From: Acidimicrobilacustris europaeus
GTDB lineage: Bacteria; Actinomycetota; Acidimicrobiia; Acidimicrobiales; Acidimicrobilacustridaceae
Direction: 5' to 3'
Length of the DNA stretch: 64,000 bases
Assembly: GCA_965194515.1 (NCBI GenBank)
Contig: OZ239146.1
Coordinates: 620,001-684,000 of the forward strand
Below are positions 1-8,607 of the stretch, piece after piece; the stretch's first letter is position 1; every line of letters begins with the position of its first letter. The notes under the pieces were generated by a model. That model worked only from the letters and a program-made list of their open reading frames with translations, ran no database searches and was not told the origin of the DNA. The position numbers and the translations under genes are program-made.

Positions 1-2
1 GT

Positions 3-566
3 TGGGTCGTGCTTGGCTCGATCGTCACCGATGCAGAACTGGCTCAGTCTGAACCGGTACCCGACGGATGTGGAACGTGTCGACGGTGTCTCGACGGATG
101 TCCGACCGGAGCAATCCTCGCCCCTGGCGTCGTTGATGCTCGCCGTTGTCTTGCGTGGTTGGTTCAGGCTGAAGGCACGTTCCCGATGGAGTTTCGTGAG
201 GCACTCGGTGATCGCATCTACGGATGTGATGAATGTCAGGAAGTGTGTCCGCCGGCGAGACGCAGTCCGCAGGCGAAGGAAACCATCGAAATGCCGACAT
301 CGTGGGTTGATTTGTTGTGGATGTTGCAAGCTGAAGACAGTGAACTTCTCTCGGAACTTGGGCGCTGGTACATCCCACGTCGAGATCCTCGGTATTTGCG
401 TCGGAACGCGCTTCTTGCTCTGGGCAATACCGCTGATCCGCATTCGGTGGGCGTTCGCTCGGAGATCGAAAAATTCGTTGTGAGCGATGCTGACGACGAC
501 ATGTTGCAGGAACACGCGCAGTGGGCATTACGTCGACTCGACGAGCGACTGCAGGCGCAAGCATGA
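3..566 (+). CDS. queG: Epoxyqueuosine reductase QueG, 3' part (5' end outside window)
   Basis: Partial gene running in from the left edge. QueG reduces epoxyqueuosine to queuosine, the last step of queuosine tRNA modification, using cobalamin and two 4Fe-4S clusters. Visible here are the ferredoxin-like cysteines: CGTCRRCLDGCP (C-x2-C-x2-C-x3-C), then CDECQEVCP. The C-terminus is HEAT-like (PRYLRRNALLALGN and a later ALRRLDE), as in full-length QueG proteins. The cobalamin-binding N-terminal half lies outside the window. Its TGA overlaps the ATG of the next gene (ATGA), so it is probably co-transcribed with pimB-like. Family assignment is firm from the paired Fe-S motifs plus the HEAT tail. 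Confidence 0.9.
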   Translation, partial: WVVLGSIVTDAELAQSEPVPDGCGTCRRCLDGCPTGAILAPGVVDARRCLAWLVQAEGTFPMEFREALGDRIYGCDECQEVCPPARRSPQAKETIEMPTSWVDLLWMLQAEDSELLSELGRWYIPRRDPRYLRRNALLALGNTADPHSVGVRSEIEKFVVSDADDDMLQEHAQWALRRLDERLQAQA

Positions 567-1687
567 AACACCTTCTGGTCACGAATGATTTCCCGCCGAA
601 AGTTGGCGGTATTCAGAATTACTTGTGGGAGTTGTGGCGTCGACTTCCACCAGAGTCAACAACTGTGCTTACGACGCCATATCGCGGAGCAAAAGCTTTC
701 GACGCGCAGCAACCTATTCGTATTGAACGCGATTCTTCGAAGGTGTTGCTGCCCACTCGCGCGCTGGCCCGACGTATCGACCGCTTGGCTGCAGAGATCG
801 ATGCTGATCTTGTGCTGCTCGATCCCGCAGTTCCTCTCGGCATGGTTGGACCTTGGCTCGAACGGCCCTATGGGGTTGTGGTCCATGGAGCAGAAGTGAC
901 CGTTCCCGGACGGTTGCCGATTGCTGGTTCGGTTTTGCGTCGTGTCCTGCGGGGGGCCGAGGTCGTCATTGCCGCCGGCGGGTATCCCGCTGCTGAAGCG
1001 CGCCGATGTGCAGGCAGTGACCTTCCGACGATCATCGTTCCGCCAGGTGTCGACACCAACCGGTTCGTTCCCGCAAGCGAGAGCGAGCGCAGTGAGATTC
1101 GACACCGACTTGGTTTCGATCCCCATGCACCGCTCATCGTTGGCATGAGTCGACTAGTTCCTCGCAAAGGTTTCGACGTGTTGATCGATGCGTGCGCCGA
1201 GTTGGCTCACCGATGGCCCACATTGCAGGTTGCAATCGCAGGGTCGGGTCGCGACCGTGCTCGACTTGAACGACGAGCAAAGCGTCGCGGCGCGCCGGTG
1301 CGATTTTTGGGTCGTGTCGACGACGCCGACCTCATCCCTCTTCTTGGTTCCGCTGATGCCTTTGCGATGTTGTGTCGGAATCGGTGGGCCGGGCTCGAAC
1401 AAGAAGGGTTTGGCATCGTGTTTCTTGAAGCGGCAGCTTGCGGAGTGCCCGTGGTTGCTGGTCGAAGTGGTGGCTCTGCGGAAGCAGTCATCGATGGTCA
1501 GACTGGGTTTGTTATGGAGCAGCCACGCGATATCGCTTCTGTGGTGAAAGCGTTAGAACTTCTGCTTGAGGACACTGCCCTCGCTCGGCGATTGGGTGAT
1601 GCTGGGCGAAAGCGAGCTGATGTGGAGTTCACCCATGATCGGCTGGCAACATTGCTCCACGAAGAACTGAAACGGATCGGGTCCTGA
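563..1687 (+). CDS. pimB: GT4 glycosyltransferase, PimB-like mannosyltransferase
   Basis: 374-residue GT-B glycosyltransferase. The ATG at 563 overlaps the queG stop (ATGA); the longer open frame from 521 is not needed. The N-terminus VTNDFPPKVGGIQNYL closely resembles mycobacterial/corynebacterial PimB (Rv2188c type), which adds the second mannose to phosphatidylinositol mannoside at the cytoplasmic membrane. Visible GT4 features are the HGAEV segment, the donor-domain GMSRLVPRKGFD, and the EGFGIVFLE acidic (E-x7-E) motif. The linkage pimB - membrane protein - SRPBCC protein recalls the mycobacterial Rv2188c-Rv2185c neighbourhood, supporting the call. The exact acceptor is inferred and another GT4 specificity is possible. 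Confidence 0.75.
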   Translation: MKHLLVTNDFPPKVGGIQNYLWELWRRLPPESTTVLTTPYRGAKAFDAQQPIRIERDSSKVLLPTRALARRIDRLAAEIDADLVLLDPAVPLGMVGPWLERPYGVVVHGAEVTVPGRLPIAGSVLRRVLRGAEVVIAAGGYPAAEARRCAGSDLPTIIVPPGVDTNRFVPASESERSEIRHRLGFDPHAPLIVGMSRLVPRKGFDVLIDACAELAHRWPTLQVAIAGSGRDRARLERRAKRRGAPVRFLGRVDDADLIPLLGSADAFAMLCRNRWAGLEQEGFGIVFLEAAACGVPVVAGRSGGSAEAVIDGQTGFVMEQPRDIASVVKALELLLEDTALARRLGDAGRKRADVEFTHDRLATLLHEELKRIGS

Positions 1688-1688
1688 C

Positions 1689-2246
1689 GTGACTGACGAA
1701 AAGAACGAGGGCGAGGCTCTGATCGGGGCGGACCCTGCACAACCCATTGCCGGAACGGGAATCCTTCGGGCAACAGTTGTCGGCACCGTTGCTTTTGTGG
1801 TGGTTGGATTCGCTGCTTCAGTTGTTCAAGGGGTGCTCACTGGCGTTTATGTCGCACTCTCTCTGTTCGAGTTCGTGGTTGGAATGATCGTGTTTGCACT
1901 CGCGTTCTTTCGTGCCGTCGATCGGAGCAGGACCGAAGCGATCGGAATTGGCGGCCTCTTCTTTGCTTCGGGGTCTGCGCCAAAACGCGTGCAGACCACC
2001 CTGATGGTTTCGCTGACGGTGCAGGTGATTGCATCGATCGTTGTCGCGTCGCTTCACCTCTACACAGCGCTGGCGTTCGGCGTTCTCGCACCGATGTGGG
2101 CCCTCGGATTTACCGGTTTGTGGGTCGCTGCATACGGGACCTTCCCGGAACGAACGCCCGAGCTCAGTCGGGTGGGTCGTCGGGAAGAAGCTCGGCGTGT
2201 TCACAAACAGTCAGCACCGAAGAAGCCGGCAGACGACGCCGAGTAG
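1689..2246 (+). CDS. Four-helix membrane protein of unknown function
   Basis: 185 residues, GTG start one base after the pimB stop, so clearly in the same operon. An acidic N-terminus of about 25 residues is followed by two adjacent hydrophobic helices (about 27-49 and 51-74), a basic loop (RAVDRSRTEA), two more helices (about 105-127 and 130-150), and a charged Lys/Arg/Asp-rich cytoplasmic tail. No catalytic motif is recognisable. Its place between a PimB-like enzyme and an SRPBCC protein suggests an envelope-lipid role, but this is inference only. Confidence 0.75.
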   Translation: MTDEKNEGEALIGADPAQPIAGTGILRATVVGTVAFVVVGFAASVVQGVLTGVYVALSLFEFVVGMIVFALAFFRAVDRSRTEAIGIGGLFFASGSAPKRVQTTLMVSLTVQVIASIVVASLHLYTALAFGVLAPMWALGFTGLWVAAYGTFPERTPELSRVGRREEARRVHKQSAPKKPADDAE

Positions 2247-2254
2247 AGGCGGAG

Positions 2255-2260
2255 TAGGGT
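2255..2260 (+). promoter_or_regulatory. -10 element TAGGGT for SRPBCC gene (leaderless type)
   Basis: TAGGGT lies 6 nt before the ATG at 2267. This fits the TANNNT-N6..8-ATG arrangement that recurs across the window and implies a transcript beginning at or next to the start codon. No clear -35. Confidence 0.55.
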
Positions 2261-2266
2261 ACGGGC

Positions 2267-2731
2267 ATGTCCGAACAGGCCAAAGAGCAAATCCGTATCG
2301 CAGCCCCGGTCGATCGTTGTTTCGCGACGTTGGTCGACTTTTCTTCCTACCCTGAATGGGCGGGCGACCTCAAAGAGGTCACCGTCGTCGAGTCCGATTC
2401 CGATGGCCGGGCGATCGTTGTTGAGTTCCGTGCCGCCGCCATGGGCCGCAGCACTACCTATCAACTCCGCTACGACTACGCCTCGGCTCCGAACCGTTTG
2501 GGTTGGGAACTCGTTGAAGGCGATCTTCCTCGCGAACTCGACGGCGTCTACGTGCTGACTCCGGCCGAAGATGGTGCGGCCACCGACGTTGTCTACGAAC
2601 TGGCAATCGATTTGGTGTATCCAATCCCAGGATTCGTGAAGCGTCGTGCCGAAGGTCGGATCATCAAGACTGCACTCGGAGAGCTCAAAGCTCGGGTCGA
2701 AGGTTCTCCTCGTCCGAGTGAAGACGACTGA
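2267..2731 (+). CDS. SRPBCC (START-like) family protein, Rv2185c-like
   Basis: 154 residues, a single START/Bet v1-like fold predicted from the pattern IRIAAPVDRCFATLVDFSSYPEW at the N-terminus and the amphipathic C-terminal helix (KRRAEGRIIKTALGELKARVEG). The sequence resembles mycobacterial TB16.3/Rv2185c, annotated as a polyketide cyclase-like or lipid-binding protein, which also sits near pimB. It probably binds a hydrophobic ligand; no substrate can be read from sequence. A leaderless -10 lies 6 nt upstream. Confidence 0.8.
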   Translation: MSEQAKEQIRIAAPVDRCFATLVDFSSYPEWAGDLKEVTVVESDSDGRAIVVEFRAAAMGRSTTYQLRYDYASAPNRLGWELVEGDLPRELDGVYVLTPAEDGAATDVVYELAIDLVYPIPGFVKRRAEGRIIKTALGELKARVEGSPRPSEDD

Positions 2732-2743
2732 TTCGTCCAGCCA

Positions 2744-2962
2744 ATGACGCCAGACGAAGACGCGATGCGCGCAGCAGCCCGCGAACTGATTGCTGCGGGC
2801 CGATCTTTCCTCGACGCGGCTGAAGCACTGCTCGACGACCCAGCTGCAACTGAACGGGTCGTTGGAGTTGTTTCGGTCATTGCGCAACAAGCGCAACGCG
2901 TCGCTGCTGATGTGGCCAATGGCATGGCTCGAGGTTCCCAAAGCGCCGACGAAGGAGCCTGA
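2744..2962 (+). CDS. Small helical protein, unknown
   Basis: 72 residues, Ala/Glu-rich and predicted all-helical, with no Cys and no membrane segment (core AARELIAAGRSFLDAAEALL). The ATG at 2744 is 12 nt after the SRPBCC stop with no good Shine-Dalgarno, so expression by coupling is likely. It is probably real because it is in operon position, starts right after a conserved gene and fills the gap to the next promoter. No function recognised. Confidence 0.6.
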   Translation: MTPDEDAMRAAARELIAAGRSFLDAAEALLDDPAATERVVGVVSVIAQQAQRVAADVANGMARGSQSADEGA

Positions 2963-3022
2963 GCGCATCGCGGTTCTGAGGCATACGCTCGGTTGAAGAG
3001 GTTTCACAACTGAGGAGGCTCC

Positions 3023-4141
3023 ATGACCGTGATCACTGAGGCAACGATCAAGGAATTGGCGGGTTTCAAAAGCGCCGACACACCCGTTGTGAGTTGTTAT
3101 CTCGATGTCGATGGACGCCGACAGATCCGGCCCAAGGATTACCAACTCGAACTTGAGTCATTGAAGAAACGACTGGTTGCTTCACATCCCGGCCAGAACT
3201 TCGATGCCGACTTTGCGCTCATTTCCCTTTACGTCGCAACGCAACTCGACCGCCACGGTGTTCGCGGTCTCGCAATGTTTTCATGTGCAGAGAAGAACTA
3301 TTGGAAAGTGATTCGGCTTCCAATTTCGGTGGCGAATCGACTTTCAGCGAATCAATCGCCAGTGGTGGCGCCGCTTGAAGCAATCGTCCATCAGCTCGAG
3401 CCACTGGGGGTTTTGCTCGTCGATCGGCAATGGGCGCGCATGTTCATCTTCCAATTCGGTGAAGTTGTCGAGCGCACTGAACTTTTTGAAGCGCTTCCTC
3501 GCGAGTACGACCGCAGAGATGATGCGAGTCGCGGATCTCGAGAGCGTGAGCAACACCACATTGACGAACTCGCTCATCAACATTTCCGTCACTCAACCGA
3601 GGCGGTGTTTCGCCTCTTTCAGGAGCGAGGGTTTGGTCGGCTGAGCATCGGGGCAACCGATGAGGTCTATTCCGCCGTTGAGCACGAGTTGCATCCGTAT
3701 CTTCGCGAACGTTTGGCTCCCCGGATTCATGTGCCGGTCGCAGCAAATGAAACCGATATCGCGAAGGCTGCATTTGAGATTGAACGATTCGTTGAACTTG
3801 AGCGTGAGCAAGTGGCGGTCACGAAACTTCGTGATGCGATCGGTTCGGGAAACAAGGGTGTGGCGGGCCTTGGGTCGGTGCTCAGTGCGCTGAATGAACG
3901 ACGCGTTGCCACCCTCCTTGTGTCGAATGGATTCGAAGAATCAGGATGGTTGTGTCCGTGCGGAGCGCTAGCTCTGAGAGGCCCCAAGTGTCCGGTCGAT
4001 GGCCAAGAGATGGAAAGAGTCGATGACGTGGTTAGCGACGCAGTCGACGCGGCACTCCTCGAAGGGGCTCATATCGTCACGTGCGAAGGTAACGCTGACC
4101 TCGATGTGCATGGCCGTATTGGCGCCCTTCTGCGGTATTGA
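3023..4141 (+). CDS. Bacterial eRF1-like protein (baeRF / VLRF1-Vms1-like family)
   Basis: 372 residues. Start ATG is fixed by a strong Shine-Dalgarno GAGGAGG at 3012-3018; a possible -10 (TACGCT) at 2984-2989 would give a 5' leader. The N-terminal domain (TPVVSCYLDVDGRRQIRPK) and the C-terminus ending HGRIGALLRY match the bacterial homologues of archaeo-eukaryotic release factor 1. A Cys cluster CPCGALALRGPKC in the C-terminal third may be a degenerate zinc ribbon. The peptidyl-tRNA-hydrolysing GGQ loop of true eRF1 is not visible; the basic stretch RDDASRGSREREQHH occupies the corresponding middle domain. A ribosome-rescue or tRNA-related role is inferred from the family only. Confidence 0.7.
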   Translation: MTVITEATIKELAGFKSADTPVVSCYLDVDGRRQIRPKDYQLELESLKKRLVASHPGQNFDADFALISLYVATQLDRHGVRGLAMFSCAEKNYWKVIRLPISVANRLSANQSPVVAPLEAIVHQLEPLGVLLVDRQWARMFIFQFGEVVERTELFEALPREYDRRDDASRGSREREQHHIDELAHQHFRHSTEAVFRLFQERGFGRLSIGATDEVYSAVEHELHPYLRERLAPRIHVPVAANETDIAKAAFEIERFVELEREQVAVTKLRDAIGSGNKGVAGLGSVLSALNERRVATLLVSNGFEESGWLCPCGALALRGPKCPVDGQEMERVDDVVSDAVDAALLEGAHIVTCEGNADLDVHGRIGALLRY

Positions 4142-4199
4142 TTCAACCTTCGATCCTGAACTCCCGACAATGACGGCCTGATGGACTAATCATTCATGT

Positions 4200-5099
4200 G
4201 TGAGCGAACGATTGGTGGGCATCGATGTCGGCGGTACGAAGATGCTCGCGGTGGCGGTTGATCGGTCGCAACCCACCGAGATCCTTGCGCGACATCTTGT
4301 TTCGACCCCCTCAACGGCCGAAGGTGTCATCTCCTCACTCATTGAACTCGCCCAGATGTGCGGCACCGAACGCCATCTCGGAATTGGTCTAGCTGGACTG
4401 GTCGAAGACGGAGCCGTTCTGCGTACCGCTCCAAATCTTCAATGCATGATCGATGTTCCTGTTCAATCTGCGGTTGAGAGCGCACTTGGCGTCGCGGTGT
4501 CGATCGATAATGACGCCACCTGCGCGCTCGTCGCCGAGATGACCTACGGCGCAGCGAAAGGAAGCGATGACACCGTTCTCGTGACCTTGGGTACGGGCAT
4601 CGGTGGGGGAGTCGCGATCGGGGGCTCGGTCCGACGCGGGGCTCACGGTTTTGCGGGCGAACCAGGACACATGTGCGTCGACCCATCTGGGCCGCTTTGC
4701 GTGTGTGGACGGAACGGCTGTTGGGAGCGTTATGCCTCGGGTTCGGGAGTGGTCTGGTTGGCGCAACAGCGCGGCCTGGACACTGATCGCAGCGGAGATG
4801 CCATCACTGGCGAAGTACTCGTGGAGCTTGCTCGCAGCGGTGACGCTGTAGCCCTTGACGTTTGGGCTGAGTTTGCCGAGTGGTTGGCTCGGGGTTTGGC
4901 GAATCTCGCCGATGTCCTCGACCCCGAACTCTTGGTGATCGGTGGGGGTTTGGTCGCAGTCTCCGATCTGTACCTCGAGCGGACACGAGAACTCTTTGTT
5001 CGCGAGGTGCTTGGCGGGCGTTCGCGGCGCCGAACTCGCATCGAGCCGGCCCAGTCAGGGCCCTCGGCGGGTGCCATTGGCGCTGCGCTGCTCCACTAA
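4200..5099 (+). CDS. ROK family sugar kinase (glucokinase-like)
   Basis: 299 residues, GTG start. The phosphate-1 motif IDVGGTK is at residues 8-14, the glycine-rich GTGIGGGVAIGG is mid-protein, and the ROK zinc motif is CVDPSGPLCVCGRNGCWE (C..CxCGxxGC). This architecture is that of ATP-dependent ROK hexokinases such as actinobacterial GlkA. Its sugar could be glucose, mannose or N-acetyl-sugar; sequence alone does not settle it. The TAA stop forms the first three bases of a -10-like element for the downstream aminotransferase. Confidence 0.85.
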   Translation: MSERLVGIDVGGTKMLAVAVDRSQPTEILARHLVSTPSTAEGVISSLIELAQMCGTERHLGIGLAGLVEDGAVLRTAPNLQCMIDVPVQSAVESALGVAVSIDNDATCALVAEMTYGAAKGSDDTVLVTLGTGIGGGVAIGGSVRRGAHGFAGEPGHMCVDPSGPLCVCGRNGCWERYASGSGVVWLAQQRGLDTDRSGDAITGEVLVELARSGDAVALDVWAEFAEWLARGLANLADVLDPELLVIGGGLVAVSDLYLERTRELFVREVLGGRSRRRTRIEPAQSGPSAGAIGAALLH

Positions 5100-5102
5100 C
5101 CT
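5097..5102 (+). promoter_or_regulatory. -10 element TAACCT for aminotransferase (overlaps upstream stop codon)
   Basis: TAACCT begins with the TAA stop of the ROK kinase and is 7 nt from the ATG at 5110, the leaderless arrangement. It supports 5110 rather than the longer frame from 4942 as the start. Confidence 0.55.
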
Positions 5103-5109
5103 CGGCCAC

Positions 5110-6291
5110 ATGGAGTTCCGCCGAATAAATGCGCTGCCGCCGTATGTCTTCACGATCATCGATTCGTTGAAGATCGAGGCTCGCCGCGCCGGCCACGACG
5201 TCATTGACCTCGGATTCGGTAACCCAGACCTCCCTTCTCCAGATATTGCAGTCGAGAAGTTGTCTGAGGCCGCCCACAACTCTCGTAACCATCGCTACTC
5301 GTCGAGTCGGGGCATTCCGAAACTCCGAGAAGCAATTGCCGGTTATTACCAACATCGATTCGGTGTGACTCTCGATCCCGACACCGAAGTCATCAGCACA
5401 ATCGGCGCCAAAGAGGGTTTTTCGCACCTCATGTGGACGTTGCTGCAGCCAGGTGATGCGGCGCTTGTCCCTTCGCCGTCGTATCCAATCCATATTTATG
5501 GACCGCTCTTCGCCGGTGCCGATATTCGTGAAGTTCCTCTCGGAACGGGTCAAGACTTCTTCGACAATCTTCGTGAGCAGTGGGAGTACTCCTGGCCCAA
5601 GCCGCGCGTGATCGTCATGTCGTTCCCACATAACCCGACCACCACTTGTGTCGACCTTGAGTTCATGCAGAAGGTTGTCGACTTTGCTCGTGAACACGAT
5701 GTTGTTGTGGTGCACGACAACGCCTACGCCGATATTGGTTTCGACGGTTACCGGCCACCATCGATTCTTCAGGCCGAAGGGGCGAAGGAAGTCGCTGTCG
5801 AGTTGTATTCGATGACGAAGTCGTTCTCAATGGCCGGTTGGCGCGTTGCATTCATGCTTGGTCGTGCCGACGTCGTCGCTGCGCTCGCAAAGTTCAAGAG
5901 CTACCTCGATTACGGAACGTTCCAGCCCATTCAGATCGCGGCCACAGTCACTCTCAATGAAGCGGCTGATTTCCCAATGGAAGTCAACGAGATCTACCAA
6001 TCTCGTCGCGACTCTCTGTGCGACGGATTGAAGCGCATTGGTTGGGATATCGAACCGCCTAAGGGAACCATGTTCGTCTGGGCGCCGATCCCCGAGCAGT
6101 ACTCCGATATGAAGTCCATTGAATTCGCGTCCTACCTCGTCAAAGAAGCCAATGTTGCGGCGTCTCCCGGCGTCGGTTTTGGTCCGGGTGGTGAAGGGTT
6201 TGTGCGATTCGCTCTCATTGAAAACGAGCAGCGCACACAACAGGCCGTGCGCAACATGCGCCGGGCTCTCACCCGTCTCGACGGCCAATAA
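5110..6291 (+). CDS. PLP aminotransferase, AlaC-like (class I/II)
   Basis: 393 residues. The N-terminus RRINALPPYVFTIIDSLKIE is typical of the AlaC / LL-DAP-aminotransferase-like clade, which mostly makes alanine from pyruvate and glutamate. The PLP-binding lysine is in SMTKSFSMAGWR. Other fold-type-I landmarks are GNPDLPSP, the YSSSRGIPKLREAI loop, FPHNPTT and the Asp/Tyr pair HDNAYADIGF. The upstream in-frame extension overlaps the kinase gene and lacks homology-like sequence, so ATG 5110 is preferred. Substrate specificity is inferred. Confidence 0.85.
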   Translation: MEFRRINALPPYVFTIIDSLKIEARRAGHDVIDLGFGNPDLPSPDIAVEKLSEAAHNSRNHRYSSSRGIPKLREAIAGYYQHRFGVTLDPDTEVISTIGAKEGFSHLMWTLLQPGDAALVPSPSYPIHIYGPLFAGADIREVPLGTGQDFFDNLREQWEYSWPKPRVIVMSFPHNPTTTCVDLEFMQKVVDFAREHDVVVVHDNAYADIGFDGYRPPSILQAEGAKEVAVELYSMTKSFSMAGWRVAFMLGRADVVAALAKFKSYLDYGTFQPIQIAATVTLNEAADFPMEVNEIYQSRRDSLCDGLKRIGWDIEPPKGTMFVWAPIPEQYSDMKSIEFASYLVKEANVAASPGVGFGPGGEGFVRFALIENEQRTQQAVRNMRRALTRLDGQ

Positions 6292-6306
6292 CCCCGCATT
6301 CTGGGG
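6292..6306 (+). terminator. Possible weak hairpin after aminotransferase
   Basis: CCCC and GGGG arms flank a 7-nt loop directly after the stop codon. No U-tract follows, so termination is uncertain. Confidence 0.3.
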
Positions 6307-6371
6307 CGAGGCGGTCAATTGAGTTCGCGCTCATGTCGCGCCAAGGAAACATGGCGTTCACTCGCGATCTC

Positions 6372-6377
6372 TAGGGT
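6372..6377 (+). promoter_or_regulatory. -10 element TAGGGT for ACT-domain gene (leaderless type)
   Basis: TAGGGT is 6 nt before the ATG at 6384. The alternative GTG start at 6378 would lie directly against the -10 and is therefore excluded if this promoter is real. Confidence 0.6.
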
Positions 6378-6383
6378 GTGGCC

Positions 6384-7064
6384 ATGACTCAGACCTACAT
6401 CCTTCGAGTGTGGATGCCTGATCGTCCCGGCGCGCTGGGTGCCTTGGCGAGCCGGATCGGCGCGGTTGGTGGAGACGTGACTGGCATCGACATTCTCGAG
6501 CGTGGCGCTGGTCGCGCAATCGATGAGCTCGTGGTCGAACTACCTGACGACGCGCTTGTTGAGTTGTTGGTCAATGAGATCCATCAGGTCGATGGGGTCG
6601 ACATCGAAAGTATTCGGCCCGCAGCCGAAGCGCTGCATGATCCGCGCGTCGATGCGCTCGAGACCGCTGCACTTTTGGTTGGTGCGCCGACACCATCGGC
6701 GGCGATTGAAGAACTCTGTGTTCACGGTGTTCGAACTGTCGGCGCCCATTGGGGAGTCGTTCTTGACCTTGCCGATGGTTCGATCACCTCACAGGTCGGC
6801 GATTGTCCATCAGCTGCGTGGATTGCCGCGTTCGTGGCAGGCAGCCAGTCATCTGCCCGTGTTTCTGACGGCGACGCCGGACCATCTGACGTGGTGTGGG
6901 CCCCGTTGCCTGCGGCCGGAAGAGCATTGGTGATGGGCCGGAACGGTGAATCGTTCCGGGCTCGCGAACGGAGGCAGGCGGCCGCTTTGGCTCGGATCGT
7001 TGACACCAGGTTTCGAGAGTTGACGGCCGCAGCGCGCCAGCAGCATCCCTCGGTAAAACACTGA
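6384..7064 (+). CDS. ACT-domain protein
   Basis: 226 residues. An N-terminal ACT domain (about 4-75: YILRVWMPDRPGALGALASR) is the fold that binds amino acids in metabolic enzymes and regulators. The C-terminal half (about 90-215) looks like a degenerate GAF-type domain but carries no recognisable catalytic residues. It is monocistronic, with a leaderless-type promoter. It is likely a sensor or regulator of amino-acid metabolism, possibly connected with the aminotransferase upstream; that link is inference. Confidence 0.7.
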   Translation: MTQTYILRVWMPDRPGALGALASRIGAVGGDVTGIDILERGAGRAIDELVVELPDDALVELLVNEIHQVDGVDIESIRPAAEALHDPRVDALETAALLVGAPTPSAAIEELCVHGVRTVGAHWGVVLDLADGSITSQVGDCPSAAWIAAFVAGSQSSARVSDGDAGPSDVVWAPLPAAGRALVMGRNGESFRARERRQAAALARIVDTRFRELTAAARQQHPSVKH

Positions 7065-7076
7065 GCCTCGTTCAGT
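7060..7076. terminator. Short inverted repeat across two convergent stop codons
   Basis: ACTGA and TCAGT arms with a 7-nt spacer. Each arm contains the stop codon of one of the converging genes (ACT protein and glpK). It may serve as a weak bidirectional terminator. Confidence 0.3.
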
Positions 7077-8577
7077 CGCCGGTTGATTCCTTCGCCCAAC
7101 CGCGAGATCGTGCAACTGCTCTGAGCCACTGTTGGTGACTAGGTTCGACCATTGAGCGATCAGGCGACGGCTCAATCGTGATGTCGATCGCCCAGTTCTC
7201 GGCAATGTCGCCGAGGGAGTCCCAGAACCCCTCGGCGAGTCCCGCCAGGTACGCGGCGCCCAGGGCGGTGGTTTCAGGCACGGTCGGCCGATGCACGGGG
7301 ACCCCGAGTTGGTCAGCTTGAAGTTGCAGAACGAAATCGCTCGCTGCGCCACCATCGGCTCGCAGCGATTGGAGTGTGAGGCTACCGGCGTTCGTCATCG
7401 CATCAACAACGTCGCGGGTTTGCAATGCAATTGATTCGAGCATCGCCCGAGCGATGTGCGCTGCCGTTGTACCGCGTGTAATTCCAAGAATCGTTCCGCG
7501 CGCGTACGGATCCCACCACGGACTCCCGAGACCTGTGAACGCAGGAACAATAACGACCCCATCGGTGCTGTCGACTGAAGACGCAAGGGCGGTGATCTCG
7601 CTCGAGTTGTCGATCAGTTGCAATCCATCACGAAGCCATTGCACTCCTGAACCAGTGACGAAGATTGCACCTTCGTAGGCGTACGTAAGTTGAGGGGAGC
7701 CTGATTCAGTTGGCAGCGACCAAGCAATCGTGGTTAATAAGCCTTCAACGGGAGCAGGACACTCGGTACCCATGTTCATCAAAACAAAACTGCCCGTGCC
7801 GTAGGTGTTTTTCGCCATGCCAGGGGCAAAGCACGCTTGACCGAAAAGCGATGCTTGCTGATCGCCGGCGATGCCGCTGATCGGGATTCCCGGGCCGAGA
7901 GCGCAGGATGACGCGGTGACGGCGACGCGACCACTCGACGGAACCACTTGAGGAAGTACATGGCGGGGAACGCCGAGCAATTCGCACAACTCCTCGGACC
8001 ACTCGCCGGACCGGATATCGAACAACATCGTTCGACTGGCGTTGGTCGCATCGGTGATGTGTGCGGTGCCGTCGGTCAGTTTCCAGATGAGCCATGAATC
8101 GATGGTGCCGAGAGCAACAGAGTCGTCTGGTGTGACGCCACCTTCAGTGAACAGCCAATGGGCTTTCGTGCCGGAGAAGTACGGATCAAGAACGAGGCCG
8201 GTCGTCGATCGAATAAGATCAAGCGCGCCGTCGGATTCGAGCTGCGCGCAGTAGTCGGCAGTTCGTCGATCCTGCCACACGATGGCCCGATGGCGGGGCT
8301 GACCGGTGGATCGATCCCACGCGACGATGGTTTCGCGTTGATCGGTGATTCCAATTGCGGCGATGGTTTCGCCGGTGGCATCGAGCGCTGTTTTGAGTTC
8401 GGCGAGGATGACTTGGATCGCAGCCCAAATTTCGTTGGCATCGTGTTCGACCCATCCGGGCTGGGGAAAGAACTGGGTGAATTCGCGGTACGAAGACGAC
8501 ACCGGAAGGCCCCGATGGTTGAACGCGATGGCCCGGACTCCGGTGGTTCCGGCGTCGATAGCGACCACAACAGTCAC
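7072..8577 (-). CDS. glpK: Glycerol kinase
   Basis: 501 residues, the usual GlpK length. It phosphorylates glycerol to sn-glycerol 3-phosphate with ATP. Motifs: N-terminal AIDAGTTGVRAIAF, the GlpK-type IGITDQRETIVAWD and WQDRRTADYC segments, FGGY signature YFSGTKAHWLF, and C-terminal GAAYLAGLAEGFW. GTG start at 8577. It diverges from an acyl-CoA dehydrogenase gene with only 30 bp between starts, suggesting a shared control region for glycerol and fatty-acid use. No transporter or glpD is adjacent in this window. Confidence 0.93.
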   Translation of the reverse strand: MTVVVAIDAGTTGVRAIAFNHRGLPVSSSYREFTQFFPQPGWVEHDANEIWAAIQVILAELKTALDATGETIAAIGITDQRETIVAWDRSTGQPRHRAIVWQDRRTADYCAQLESDGALDLIRSTTGLVLDPYFSGTKAHWLFTEGGVTPDDSVALGTIDSWLIWKLTDGTAHITDATNASRTMLFDIRSGEWSEELCELLGVPRHVLPQVVPSSGRVAVTASSCALGPGIPISGIAGDQQASLFGQACFAPGMAKNTYGTGSFVLMNMGTECPAPVEGLLTTIAWSLPTESGSPQLTYAYEGAIFVTGSGVQWLRDGLQLIDNSSEITALASSVDSTDGVVIVPAFTGLGSPWWDPYARGTILGITRGTTAAHIARAMLESIALQTRDVVDAMTNAGSLTLQSLRADGGAASDFVLQLQADQLGVPVHRPTVPETTALGAAYLAGLAEGFWDSLGDIAENWAIDITIEPSPDRSMVEPSHQQWLRAVARSRGWAKESTGD

Positions 8578-8607
8578 GAGGGTCTCAGTTCGGGGCAGAC
8601 TGCGGAC

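Noticed and set aside
2201..3145. 314-codon open frame on the minus strand
   Set aside because: Lies antisense across the SRPBCC gene and its neighbours; Cys/Arg/Ser-rich with no domain pattern, whereas the plus-strand genes have clear homology-like motifs.
8158..8607. 150-codon N-terminal extension of the acyl-CoA dehydrogenase
   Set aside because: It is antisense to glpK and lacks ACAD-like sequence; ATG 8608 begins the normal N-terminus.
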